This document shows, in pieces, positions 1 to 6,751 of a stretch of 64,000 nt of DNA. Every line of letters starts with the position of its first letter. Position 1 is the first letter of the stretch. A program made the translations under genes and the position numbers. The notes beneath the pieces are model-generated. The model saw only the letters and a list, made by a program, of their open reading frames with translations, was not told the DNA's origin and searched no databases. This DNA comes from Pontibacter russatus (GTDB lineage Bacteria > Bacteroidota > Bacteroidia > Cytophagales > Hymenobacteraceae): positions 3,365,001 to 3,429,000 of the forward strand of contig NZ_CP047984.1 in the NCBI RefSeq assembly GCF_009931655.1, written 5' to 3'.

Positions 1-378
1 CCCACCATCGAAAGCATTATTACCAGCTACAGCCTTCCAAAGACCTTGGTGGGTATTGTCATCGCAGCCATTATTCTACTGCCCGAGGGCATTGCCGCCA
101 TCAACGCTGCCAGAAACAACCGGCTGCAGACCAGTTTAAATCTGTCGCTCGGCTCGGCCCTGGCAAGTATAGGCCTGACCATCCCGAGTGTGGCCATCGT
201 CTGCATCCTCTATGATTTCAAAATCATTCTGGGTCTGGACATCAAATCTATCATCCTGTTAGGGCTGTCCGTGTTTACAGTGATGCTGTCGTTGAACAGC
301 GGCAAGACAAATGTGGTGTACGGCGTGGTGCTGCTCGTGAACCTGTTTGCCTTTATATTCCTGATGATATACCCTTGA
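1..378 (+). CDS. Ca2+/H+ antiporter (ChaA/CAX family), C-terminal part
   Basis: The reading frame is open from base 1 and stops at 378, so only the last 125 codons of a membrane protein are present. It is hydrophobic with about four membrane segments. The stretch LLPEGIAAINAARNNRLQ, followed by SLGSALASIGLTIP, is the conserved second alpha-repeat of calcium:proton exchangers: an acidic Pro-Glu in a membrane helix, then the polar linker and a Ser/Ala/Gly-rich helix, as in E. coli ChaA. The family exports Ca2+ (or Na+/K+) across the inner membrane in exchange for protons. A TTG at 46 could be read as a start but is internal to the conserved domain. The family assignment rests on remembered motif similarity; the exact ion is inferred. 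Confidence 0.85.
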   Translation, partial: PTIESIITSYSLPKTLVGIVIAAIILLPEGIAAINAARNNRLQTSLNLSLGSALASIGLTIPSVAIVCILYDFKIILGLDIKSIILLGLSVFTVMLSLNSGKTNVVYGVVLLVNLFAFIFLMIYP

Positions 379-683
379 TGAAGAAAACAACGCCATGCAG
401 GAGCGGTATATAGGCAACGCAGGTTTTGTTTATATATAAGCGAGGTGCTGATACGCGCTACAAAACCGGCTGGCGAAGCGGGAGGCGCTGGCGCAGGAAG
501 TTGTTGCGATAAAGTAGTTTGGAAAGCAGAATTATATGGATAAGTGGCTGCCGCTTTATATATTGCTTATATTATATAGTATATGCGTTAGCCCATTTAC
601 GATTATCTACCTGTATTTAGATGGCTAAACGTAATAACTTCATATATCCACTAGTTGTGTGTAATTTATAACAATAAAAAATA
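379..683. other. Intergenic stretch before the accessory cassette
   Basis: I see no credible gene. The stretch holds several TATATA strings and an imperfect stem (588-596 with 621-628, TTAGCC/GGCTAA with one bulged base) about 25 bases before the proposed cassette junction at 654. The stem could be the decayed recombination site of a preceding cassette, but it lacks a recognisable upstream AAC core. Confidence 0.5.
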
Positions 684-1067
684 ATGGCAAGAAATGTAAT
701 TATAAGAAAAAGGTCAGGCGGTATACTGTTCTTTGAGATTTTTGCTTTATCAATTTTCCTAAGTGTGCTTATTGTTCAAACTTATAAAATCAATTGGGCT
801 TGGGGTGTAGTTGCTTTTATCGTTTTAACTTATGCCATTGTAGAGCTATTTTTCAGAGTAAAAGTATTTAGATATATCTTCTCCGTCTTGTTTTCTATGG
901 TTTGGGGAGCAATTGTTTTCTCATTTACAAAAGGAATGGACGAAGCATCAGGACAAACATCTGGTCTAATAATGGGCTCAATTGGATTCTTGTTTGGCCT
1001 TTGGGCGCACCGTGACGAGTTTAGATTTAACAAAGACGCCAAAGTGGTTAATGTTGAGAGAAGATAA
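684..1067 (+). CDS. Hypothetical membrane protein (cassette gene)
   Basis: A 127-residue protein I do not recognise. After a basic N-terminus (RKRSGG) there are about four hydrophobic segments, roughly residues 14-32, 38-57, 62-82 and 92-108, ending in a charged tail, so a small integral membrane protein is likely. Its AT-rich codons differ from the GC-rich chromosomal genes nearby. The ATG lies 21 bases after the proposed cassette left end. The next gene starts 2 bases after its stop, suggesting co-transcription with the GIY-YIG protein. No function can be assigned. Confidence 0.7.
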   Translation: MARNVIIRKRSGGILFFEIFALSIFLSVLIVQTYKINWAWGVVAFIVLTYAIVELFFRVKVFRYIFSVLFSMVWGAIVFSFTKGMDEASGQTSGLIMGSIGFLFGLWAHRDEFRFNKDAKVVNVERR

Positions 1068-1069
1068 GA

Positions 1070-1546
1070 ATGAACAATATCGCCTTTAATTACAGATTAA
1101 TTGAAGAAACTTTCGACATAGCTGAAAAAGCCATTCTTGACAAGTCAAATATTGTTCAAATCATCTATAACGACTTTGACTGTACAACTTTTGATAGCAA
1201 TAATAAAGCGACTTTGGACAGTTTAGCAGGTAACGCTATTATTTACTGTATTTGGTCAGGGAAAACACCAGCCGACTTTTCACCTAAATATATCGGTCAT
1301 GCTGGAAAATTAATATCAAGACAGAGAATAAGGAATCACCTATCTAAAAAGCATTTAGCGACAGGCGCTCAACTTGACAGAATAAAATTAGAATTAGAGA
1401 ATAAAAACAGTATTGGTCTGTCTTACTTAATAATTGAGCCAGATTACATGAGGAAACCTCTTGAAGATTGGCTCATAAGCAAGCATTCAGGCTTACTTGA
1501 ATGGAATCAGGTTGGAAAAAGAAAAACTACACACAACAACGTGTAA
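1070..1546 (+). CDS. GIY-YIG fold nuclease-like protein
   Basis: A 158-residue protein with GIY-YIG landmarks: IIYCIW (57-62) in place of the GIY strand, KYIG (73-76) for the YIG strand, an Arg/His-rich helix (RQRIRNH, 84-90), a Glu in LEDWLI (E132) and an Asn in WNQVGK (N146). These match the spacing of the catalytic Tyr/Tyr/Arg/Glu/Asn set of GIY-YIG endonucleases. About 50 residues precede the core and are not recognised. The gene starts 2 bases after the upstream membrane-protein gene and is AT-rich. Its last codons overlap the attC-like palindrome, as in many cassette genes. DNA cleavage is inferred from the fold, and the real role (mobile element, defence or repair) is unknown. Confidence 0.65.
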   Translation: MNNIAFNYRLIEETFDIAEKAILDKSNIVQIIYNDFDCTTFDSNNKATLDSLAGNAIIYCIWSGKTPADFSPKYIGHAGKLISRQRIRNHLSKKHLATGAQLDRIKLELENKNSIGLSYLIIEPDYMRKPLEDWLISKHSGLLEWNQVGKRKTTHNNV

Positions 1547-1597
1547 ACGTCAGCTTCGGCCGACGGCCTCGCCGTCGTTTATACAAGACGTTAAACG
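1528..1597. other. attC-like recombination site, putative
   Basis: A 70-base imperfect palindrome. The outer left core TACACACAAC (1528-1537) is followed by AAC and GTGTAAACG (1541-1549), then a GC-rich hairpin GACGGC-CTC-GCCGTC (1562-1576). After that come CGTTTATAC (1576-1584), a short spacer and GTTAAAC (1590-1596), which fits the GTTRRRY core. The inner arms GTGTAAACG and CGTTTATAC pair with one mismatch. Conserved AAC and GTT at the ends, arms of low sequence but high structural symmetry, and position right after a gene are the diagnostic attC traits. Not confirmed by a covariance model. Confidence 0.5.
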
Positions 1598-1676
1598 TAA
1601 CTCTAATCCAGCAAGTCATATAGATGAGTTTGAAGAGTTACCAATATTTGGTAACTTCGATATGAAATTTAAAGCT

Positions 1677-1928
1677 ATGGGACGTAACACATCGGTATCA
1701 TTGGGAAATTACTTTGAAGATTTTGTTGAAAACAGAATCTTGGAAGGACGTTACAAAAATGCGAGCGAAGTTATTCGAGCCGGGCTTCGACTTTTGGAGG
1801 AAGAAGAAAACAAAGTTCAGGCATTGAAGAATGCAGTTCAGGAAGGGATTGAGAGCGGAATTGCGAAAGACTTCGATGCAAAAAGCCATTTAGAGATGTT
1901 AAAGGCCAGGAAAAGAAAAAATGGCTAA
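1677..1928 (+). CDS. parD: ParD-like antitoxin (ribbon-helix-helix)
   Basis: An 83-residue antitoxin starting at the ATG at 1677. The longer in-frame extension back to 1497 runs through the attC-like palindrome and has no family similarity. The N-terminal MGRNTSVSLGNYFEDFV is the ribbon strand plus first helix of the ParD/CopG fold, and NASEVIRAGLRLLEEEE is the second helix typical of ParD. The C-terminal half is a charged helix that should wrap the toxin. The stop overlaps the start of the ParE gene by 8 bases. By family knowledge it binds and neutralises ParE and represses the operon promoter. Confidence 0.85.
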   Translation: MGRNTSVSLGNYFEDFVENRILEGRYKNASEVIRAGLRLLEEEENKVQALKNAVQEGIESGIAKDFDAKSHLEMLKARKRKNG

Positions 1929-2220
1929 ATACACTCTGACCAATAAAGCTGTCGAAGACCTTTCGGAAATTTGGAATTACACTTATGAAGCATGGTCCGA
2001 GAAGCAAGCGGATAAATATTATGAACTAATCATTGCTGCTTGTCAGGAAATAGCTGAGAACCCCACAAGTGGCAAAAATTATGATGAAATTTCAAAAGAA
2101 ATCTTAGGGTTTGGAGTCGGCAAGCACATCATCTTTTATAGAACACCAGTTTTAAAAGATATTGAAGTAATCAGAATACTCCATGGGAGAATGGATTTAA
2201 GGAATAGGCTTGATAAATGA
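1921..2220 (+). CDS. parE: ParE-like toxin (RelE/ParE superfamily)
   Basis: A 99-residue protein of typical ParE length. MAKYTLTNKAVEDLSEIWNY is the first strand and helix of ParE toxins. GVGKHIIFYRTP and IEVIRILHGRMD are the conserved strands with the HGR(M)D C-terminal motif. It overlaps the antitoxin gene, the classic coupled arrangement. By family knowledge ParE poisons DNA gyrase, although some members act differently. The gene is AT-rich like its neighbours from 684 onward and belongs to the same accessory patch. I looked for a second attC-like site after the stop and did not find one. Confidence 0.88.
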   Translation: MAKYTLTNKAVEDLSEIWNYTYEAWSEKQADKYYELIIAACQEIAENPTSGKNYDEISKEILGFGVGKHIIFYRTPVLKDIEVIRILHGRMDLRNRLDK

Positions 2221-2391
2221 AAAACAACTGAAGCAAACTCCCAAGCCATATATAAAACACTCCACCTCAAACATTTCCAGCTGAATTCTGCGTTCTAAAA
2301 CTATATCTCGTATTTTGAGAGATAGATGGAAACAGCACGACACAGAAGAAAATCCTTGCTCCGCCTCCCGTTGCTTTACACCCTGCCGCAT

Positions 2392-4977
2392 ATGCGCTAC
2401 GCCTTTCTGTTTTTGCTGTTGTTCCTGCCGGTGCTTTCCATGGCAGGCGTGGTGCGCGGCCGCATCACCGACGAGAACGGGAAAGGCCTGCCCTTCGCCA
2501 GCATCTATATAAAGGAAACGGCCAGCGGCACCGCTTCCAACGAGGAGGGGCTGTATCAACTGCAGCTCCGCCCCGGCACTTACACCCTTGAGTTCAAATA
2601 TGTCGGCTACCGCGCCAGGTTCGAGACCGTGACGGTGGGCGAGGGCACGCAGGAACTGAACATACAATTGCAGCCCGAGGTGCTGAACCTGCAGGAGGTA
2701 GTAGTGCGCGCCGCCGACGAAGACCCGGCCTACCGCATCATGCGCAACGCCATCCGGCTGCGCAAATACCACCTGAACGAAGTGAACGCCTGGCGCGCCC
2801 GCGTCTATATGAAGGGCGTGTACCGCCTGGACAAAGTGCCCTCCAAGATACTGGGCATCAAAATGGTGGATGTGGACACGGGCATCGTATACCTGTCGGA
2901 GTCGGTGTCGGAGCTGAGTTTTAAGAAGCCCGATAAGGTGAACGAGCGCATGATATCGAGCAAGGTGAGCGGTCAGAAGAAAGGCTTCAGTTTTAACCAG
3001 GCCTCCGAGATGAACGTCAGCTTTTACGATAACCTGCTGCAGGTGGAGGGGCTGAGCGAACGCGGCTTTGTGTCGCCGCTGGCCAACAATGCGCTTTTCT
3101 ATTACCGCTTCGAGTATATGGGCGCTTTTCAGGAAGACGGGCGCACCATCAACAAGATAAAAGTCATCCCCCGCCGCAAAAACGACCCGGTTTTCTCGGG
3201 CCATATCTACATCGTAGACGGCACCTGGCGCATCCACAGCACCGACCTGCGGCTGACGAAAGACGCGGGCATCGACTTCGTGGACTGGATACGGGTGCGG
3301 CAAGTATATGCGTCGGTGGCGGAGCACGTCTGGATGCCGGTGTCGCAGCGCTTCAGCTTTGAGGCGGCGGGGCTCGGTTTCAAGGGCGGCGGCTATGCCA
3401 TGGCCGTGTACTCCAGCTACAAAGTGCAGCCCGCTTACGCCCGGCCGCCGCAACTGCAGGAAGTGGAGCCGGAGCCAGAAGAGCAAGCAGCCGGGTCAAG
3501 GCCGGCTCCTCAAAAGGGAAAAATCAAAGTGATTGCCCCGGAGGAGATAGCGCCGGAAGCGCAGCAGCCGATACATGATGAGAAGCTGTTCAGCAGGGAA
3601 ATTCTGGTGGTGGAGGAAGAAGCCAACGAGCGCGACTCGGCATACTGGGCGGCGGTGAGGCCGGTGCCGCTGACGCAGGAGGAGGTGACAGACTACCATA
3701 AAAAAGACAGTCTGGAAGTCATCAAGAAATCCCAGCCCTACCAGGACTCGCTGGACGGGGTGCGCAACGTGCCCTCTTTCGGCAATTTCCTGGTGCGCGG
3801 CTATACTTACTCCAACACCTACAAAGGCAGGTTCTTCGGCATCAACCCCGCCATAGGCGTTACGGGCGAACCAAGCATGCTGCAATATAATACGGTGGAG
3901 GGCGCTGTGGCTGACCTGCGGATGCAGTATACCCGGCGCTTCGAAGACCGCACCCGCTACGAGATTGCCCCGGCTGTGCGCTACGGTTTCGCAAACGAGA
4001 AGCTGAACGCCAAACTGCGCCTCACATACAACTACGACCCCATCGGCAACAGCACCATATCTCTGGAAGGAGGCCGGTACGTGGAGCAGATCAGCAGCGC
4101 AGAGCCTATCTCGCCGTTCGTGAACACCCTCTATACGCTGGCGGCGGAGCGCAACTATATGAAGCTGTACCAGCGCGATTTCGGACGCATCAGTTACCGC
4201 GGCGAACCTTTAAACGGCGTGTTCCTGAACGGCTGGCTCGATTACGCGCACCGCATGCCGCTACAAAACACAGCCGACTACACCCTCCGCGACCGCAGCG
4301 GGAGCGAGAGCCGCTTTACCTCCAACGTACCGCAAAATGCGGAGCTGCCAGATGCTTCCTTTTCGGCCCACGAGGCGCTGACGCTGAGCCTGAGCGTGAG
4401 TGTGCAGCCAGGGCAGGAGTATATCTCGCGCCCGGATAATAAAATCAACCTCGGCTCCAAATACCCCACCTTCTCGCTCGGTTACCGCACGGGTATTAAA
4501 GCGATGGGCAGCGATGTGCAGTTTCACACCGCCGCGCTCCGCATCAGCGATGAGATGGGCTTTGGCCTGCTTGGGCGCAGCAAATACAGCGTTACGGGCG
4601 GCACGTTCTGGGGCAAGAAGGCCATGTACCTGATGGATTACAAGCACTTCAACGGCAACCGCACCCTGTTCGCTGGTATATATGAAGGCTTCCAGTTGCT
4701 GGACTACTACCGCTACAGCACCAACAACCGCTACCTGGAGGCCCACTACGAGCACCACTTCAACGGCTTCCTGTTCAACAAAATACCGCTGTTCCGAAAG
4801 CTCAAGTGGCAGGAGGTGGGGAGCCTGAATTACCTGCACACGCAGGAGTCGCGCCATTACCTGGAACTGAGCGTGGGAATTGAGCACATCTTCAAAATCA
4901 TCCGGGTTGATTTCGTGACCTCGTTTCAGGAGGGCAACAAGGCCAGAACCGGCATTACCGTCGGCGTCGGGTTTTGA
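2392..4977 (+). CDS. DUF5686 / carboxypeptidase-regulatory-like outer-membrane protein
   Basis: A protein of 861 residues from the ATG at 2392. The in-frame ATG at 2326 would add 22 basic residues ahead of a clear signal peptide (MRYAFLFLLLFLPVLSMA). Residues about 19-105 form a CarboxypepD_reg-like beta-sandwich (GRITDENGKGLPFASIYIK, YVGYRA). The rest matches the Bacteroidota DUF5686 architecture: a soluble region (DPAYRIMRNAIR) and a long C-terminal part rich in alternating aromatic strands ending in VGVGF, as in a beta-barrel. A Pro/Glu-rich linker lies near residues 350-375. It is probably an outer-membrane protein of unknown function, with GC-rich chromosomal codon use. Confidence 0.8.
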   Translation: MRYAFLFLLLFLPVLSMAGVVRGRITDENGKGLPFASIYIKETASGTASNEEGLYQLQLRPGTYTLEFKYVGYRARFETVTVGEGTQELNIQLQPEVLNLQEVVVRAADEDPAYRIMRNAIRLRKYHLNEVNAWRARVYMKGVYRLDKVPSKILGIKMVDVDTGIVYLSESVSELSFKKPDKVNERMISSKVSGQKKGFSFNQASEMNVSFYDNLLQVEGLSERGFVSPLANNALFYYRFEYMGAFQEDGRTINKIKVIPRRKNDPVFSGHIYIVDGTWRIHSTDLRLTKDAGIDFVDWIRVRQVYASVAEHVWMPVSQRFSFEAAGLGFKGGGYAMAVYSSYKVQPAYARPPQLQEVEPEPEEQAAGSRPAPQKGKIKVIAPEEIAPEAQQPIHDEKLFSREILVVEEEANERDSAYWAAVRPVPLTQEEVTDYHKKDSLEVIKKSQPYQDSLDGVRNVPSFGNFLVRGYTYSNTYKGRFFGINPAIGVTGEPSMLQYNTVEGAVADLRMQYTRRFEDRTRYEIAPAVRYGFANEKLNAKLRLTYNYDPIGNSTISLEGGRYVEQISSAEPISPFVNTLYTLAAERNYMKLYQRDFGRISYRGEPLNGVFLNGWLDYAHRMPLQNTADYTLRDRSGSESRFTSNVPQNAELPDASFSAHEALTLSLSVSVQPGQEYISRPDNKINLGSKYPTFSLGYRTGIKAMGSDVQFHTAALRISDEMGFGLLGRSKYSVTGGTFWGKKAMYLMDYKHFNGNRTLFAGIYEGFQLLDYYRYSTNNRYLEAHYEHHFNGFLFNKIPLFRKLKWQEVGSLNYLHTQESRHYLELSVGIEHIFKIIRVDFVTSFQEGNKARTGITVGVGF

Positions 4978-4984
4978 TGGTCTA

Positions 4985-5140
4985 ATTGGTAGTTAATGGT
5001 TGTTAGATGGTTTGATGGCTAAATGGTTAAGTTGTTTAATGGTTGATTGAAACAGGCCATATATAAACGGCATCGCCCTCTCAACCCTTTAACTCTTTAA
5101 CTTTATAACTCTCCAACTTTCCAACTCCCTGCCTCCCTAT
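4985..5140. repeat. Degenerate low-complexity intergenic repeat, copy A
   Basis: A left arm made of TTGATGG/TTAAATGG-like words and a right arm made of AACTTT/CCAACT words flank the 20-base core CAGGCCATATATAAACGGCA (5053-5072). The identical core occurs at 6639-6658 between the same kinds of arms. The arms are roughly complementary to each other, so the whole can fold back. It lies between two plus-strand genes. Confidence 0.7.
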
Positions 5141-5198
5141 ATAACTTATTTAGCCTGCAAGCCGTTAAAAATAGCTTAAGAACTAACGGAAAACAGAC

Positions 5199-5513
5199 AT
5201 GAAAATAGCATCAAAAATATACAAAACAGGGGCGGCAGTCGCTTTTGCGGCTGTTTTGGGCTTTGGCTGTAACGGCGAGCGTCCCGCTGCCAACCCCACC
5301 GACGACACCAGCACCTCAGAGGCCATCGTGGATATGACAGACGCCGAGCACCTGAACGAGCCGCGCCCGGCCGCCATCGGCGACACCGCCGTGACAGGGG
5401 AGCAGGCCGACCAGTTCGGGGACATGCCCTCTAACGTAGACTCAGCCGCCCGCGAGATGCAAGAGCTGGACAAGGAGAAGGAAAGAAAACAAAACCCGGG
5501 CCAGCAGCAGTAG
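5199..5513 (+). CDS. Small hypothetical lipoprotein
   Basis: A 104-residue protein with a basic N-terminus, hydrophobic stretch and lipobox LGFGC (Cys24), so it is probably lipidated in the envelope. The mature part is highly polar, rich in Asp/Glu/Thr/Gln, and ends in KEKERKQNPGQQQ with no recognisable domain. A strong terminator follows 20 bases after the stop. Opposite-strand ORFs here are shadows. I do not recognise the family. Confidence 0.7.
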   Translation: MKIASKIYKTGAAVAFAAVLGFGCNGERPAANPTDDTSTSEAIVDMTDAEHLNEPRPAAIGDTAVTGEQADQFGDMPSNVDSAAREMQELDKEKERKQNPGQQQ

Positions 5514-5533
5514 AATATACCATATATAAGAGA

Positions 5534-5571
5534 AGCCCCGCCAGCGAACAAACTGGCGGGGCTCTTTTTAT
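5534..5571. terminator. Bidirectional rho-independent terminator
   Basis: An 11-base arm AGCCCCGCCAG, a short loop and its complement CTGGCGGGGCT are followed by a T-run. It sits between the convergent lipoprotein gene and the RarD-like gene, with A-rich sequence on the other side. Confidence 0.85.
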
Positions 5572-6518
5572 TTACCGACTGCCGTGGTGCCCACAGGCGG
5601 AATCACGAGCCCGTTGCCCCGCTTTTTGCGGCCCCCGGTGTTCAGGTTATAGATCACCACGGAAATAAAGATGAGGAGGTACGCCAGCAACTTGGTGGGT
5701 GTGGTTTCCTCATCGAAGTAAAAGAACGCCACCAGAAAATTGATGATGGGGTTGATGTACATCAGGATGCCGATGGTGCCGGAGGTCAGCTCTTTCAGGG
5801 CGAAGAGGTTGAGGAAGAGCGGCAGCACCGTAAACCCTGCGCTCAGCAAAGCAATGTTCATGAAAAAGTGTGTGCCCAGCGCCACAGTGCTGTCTCCTTT
5901 GAGGTAGGAGTAAAAGGGCGCCAGAAGCACAAAAGACAGCAACAGCTGCAGCGTGAGCAACACGATTTTGTCGTAGCCCCGCAGGATGCGCTGCGTAATC
6001 AGGTAAAAGGCATAGCTCAGCCCGATGAGCAGGCTGAACAGCAGGCTTGACAGTTCTCCCGTGCCCACCAGCACGCAGCTCAGGGCGCTTAGCCCGATTG
6101 CCAGCCACTGGTTCGCCCGCAGTTCCTCCTTCAGCAGCAGGAAGCCCAGCACCGCCGTCAGGATGGGGCAGAGCAGGTAAGAAAACGAGCCCGTCTGGAT
6201 GTCGATATGGTTGATGACATATATAAACACTAGCCAGTTGATGGTGAGCAGCACGCCCCCTAAAAAGGTATATAGCATAAACTGTCGCCTGTCTTGTGGC
6301 GGCGCGTTCTTCACCTGCGCCACTGTTTCCTGCAGTTGCCCGCGCCGGAAAACCAAAGAGATTACCAGCAGCATCGCCACCGACAGCATCACCCGGAAGT
6401 ACAGGATCTGCCCGCTGGGGTACGCAGCCAGCGCCTTGAGCGGAAAAGGGATAAAACCCCATATCACGAAGGCCGCGATGGCCGCCGCGTAAAATGGTTT
6501 CCTGTTTGTTGCTTCCAT
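5568..6518 (-). CDS. rarD: RarD/EamA-type drug/metabolite transporter
   Basis: A 316-residue membrane protein with about ten transmembrane helices in two EamA halves. AAIAAFVIWGFIPFPLKAL at the N-terminus is the RarD signature (typically WG..P), and the second half contains LTSGTIGILMYINPI, also typical of RarD. Members are inner-membrane exporters or permeases of uncertain substrate; RarD was named from chloramphenicol sensitivity. The C-terminal tail (TGGRKKRGNG) is cytosolic and basic. The stop lies in the T-run side of the terminator shared with the convergent lipoprotein gene. It is transcribed alone and divergently from murF-alr. Confidence 0.85.
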   Translation of the reverse strand: MEATNRKPFYAAAIAAFVIWGFIPFPLKALAAYPSGQILYFRVMLSVAMLLVISLVFRRGQLQETVAQVKNAPPQDRRQFMLYTFLGGVLLTINWLVFIYVINHIDIQTGSFSYLLCPILTAVLGFLLLKEELRANQWLAIGLSALSCVLVGTGELSSLLFSLLIGLSYAFYLITQRILRGYDKIVLLTLQLLLSFVLLAPFYSYLKGDSTVALGTHFFMNIALLSAGFTVLPLFLNLFALKELTSGTIGILMYINPIINFLVAFFYFDEETTPTKLLAYLLIFISVVIYNLNTGGRKKRGNGLVIPPVGTTAVGK

Positions 6519-6540
6519 AGCGGGATATATAAAAAGAGTG

Positions 6541-6548
6541 CAAAGGTA
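6541..6548 (-). promoter_or_regulatory. Bacteroidota -7 element for rarD
   Basis: The plus strand reads CAAAGGTA, that is TACCTTTG on the minus strand. This fits the TAnnTTTG -7 consensus of Bacteroidota housekeeping sigma factors, 23 bases before the rarD ATG. A -33 TTG at the usual spacing is not clear. Confidence 0.5.
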
Positions 6549-6559
6549 CGCATTTGCCG

Positions 6560-6720
6560 GTTGTTAAATGGCTGATTGTTGGTTGCTGATTGTTTGCTGT
6601 TGAATGGTTTGATGGTTAAATTGTTTAATAGTTGATGGCAGGCCATATATAAACGGCACGCCCACTAAACTTCCTGACCCTCAAACTTCCCTAGCTTTTT
6701 AACTTTCCAACTCCTTCGGC
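6560..6720. repeat. Degenerate low-complexity intergenic repeat, copy B
   Basis: Same organisation as copy A: a left arm of TTGTTAAATGG/TTTGATGG words, the identical 20-base core at 6639-6658, and a right arm of AACTTCC/AACTTTCC words. It fills the divergent gap between the -7 elements of rarD and murF-alr, so its arms lie where -33 regions would be. Confidence 0.7.
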
Positions 6721-6728
6721 TATCTTTG
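6721..6728 (+). promoter_or_regulatory. Bacteroidota -7 element for murF-alr
   Basis: TATCTTTG matches TAnnTTTG and is followed by GC, 23 bases before the ATG at 6752. No good TTG is found at -33; the repeat arm occupies that position. Confidence 0.5.
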
Positions 6729-6751
6729 GCGCGGGCCTCTTCAACCTATAT

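Larger units (their letters stand above)
654..1590. mobile_element. Integron-type gene cassette, putative
   Basis: An AT-rich two-gene unit with cassette-like ends. The left end reads GTTGTGTGTA (654-663). The right end begins with the exact reverse complement TACACACAAC (1528-1537), continues into a folded palindrome and ends at a GTT core (1590-1592). If the unit were cut between G and TT at both ends and circularised, the two 10-base arms would pair, which is how the outer core sites of an attC behave. Both genes are co-oriented and end just before the palindrome, as in integron cassettes. No integrase is visible in the window, so at most this is an isolated cassette. Inference from structure only. 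Confidence 0.5.

Noticed and set aside
1497-1676. N-terminal extension of the ParD frame
   Set aside because: It is translated from the attC-like palindrome and has no similarity to ParD; the ATG at 1677 gives a normal-length antitoxin.
2221-2391. A second attC-like site after parE
   Set aside because: Only a weak CTATATCTC/GAGAGATAG-type inverted repeat is visible, with no AAC/GTT cores.
2197-3486. 429-codon minus-strand ORF opposite the DUF5686 gene
   Set aside because: His/Val/Ala-rich shadow of a GC-rich coding frame; the plus-strand protein has a signal peptide and known domains.
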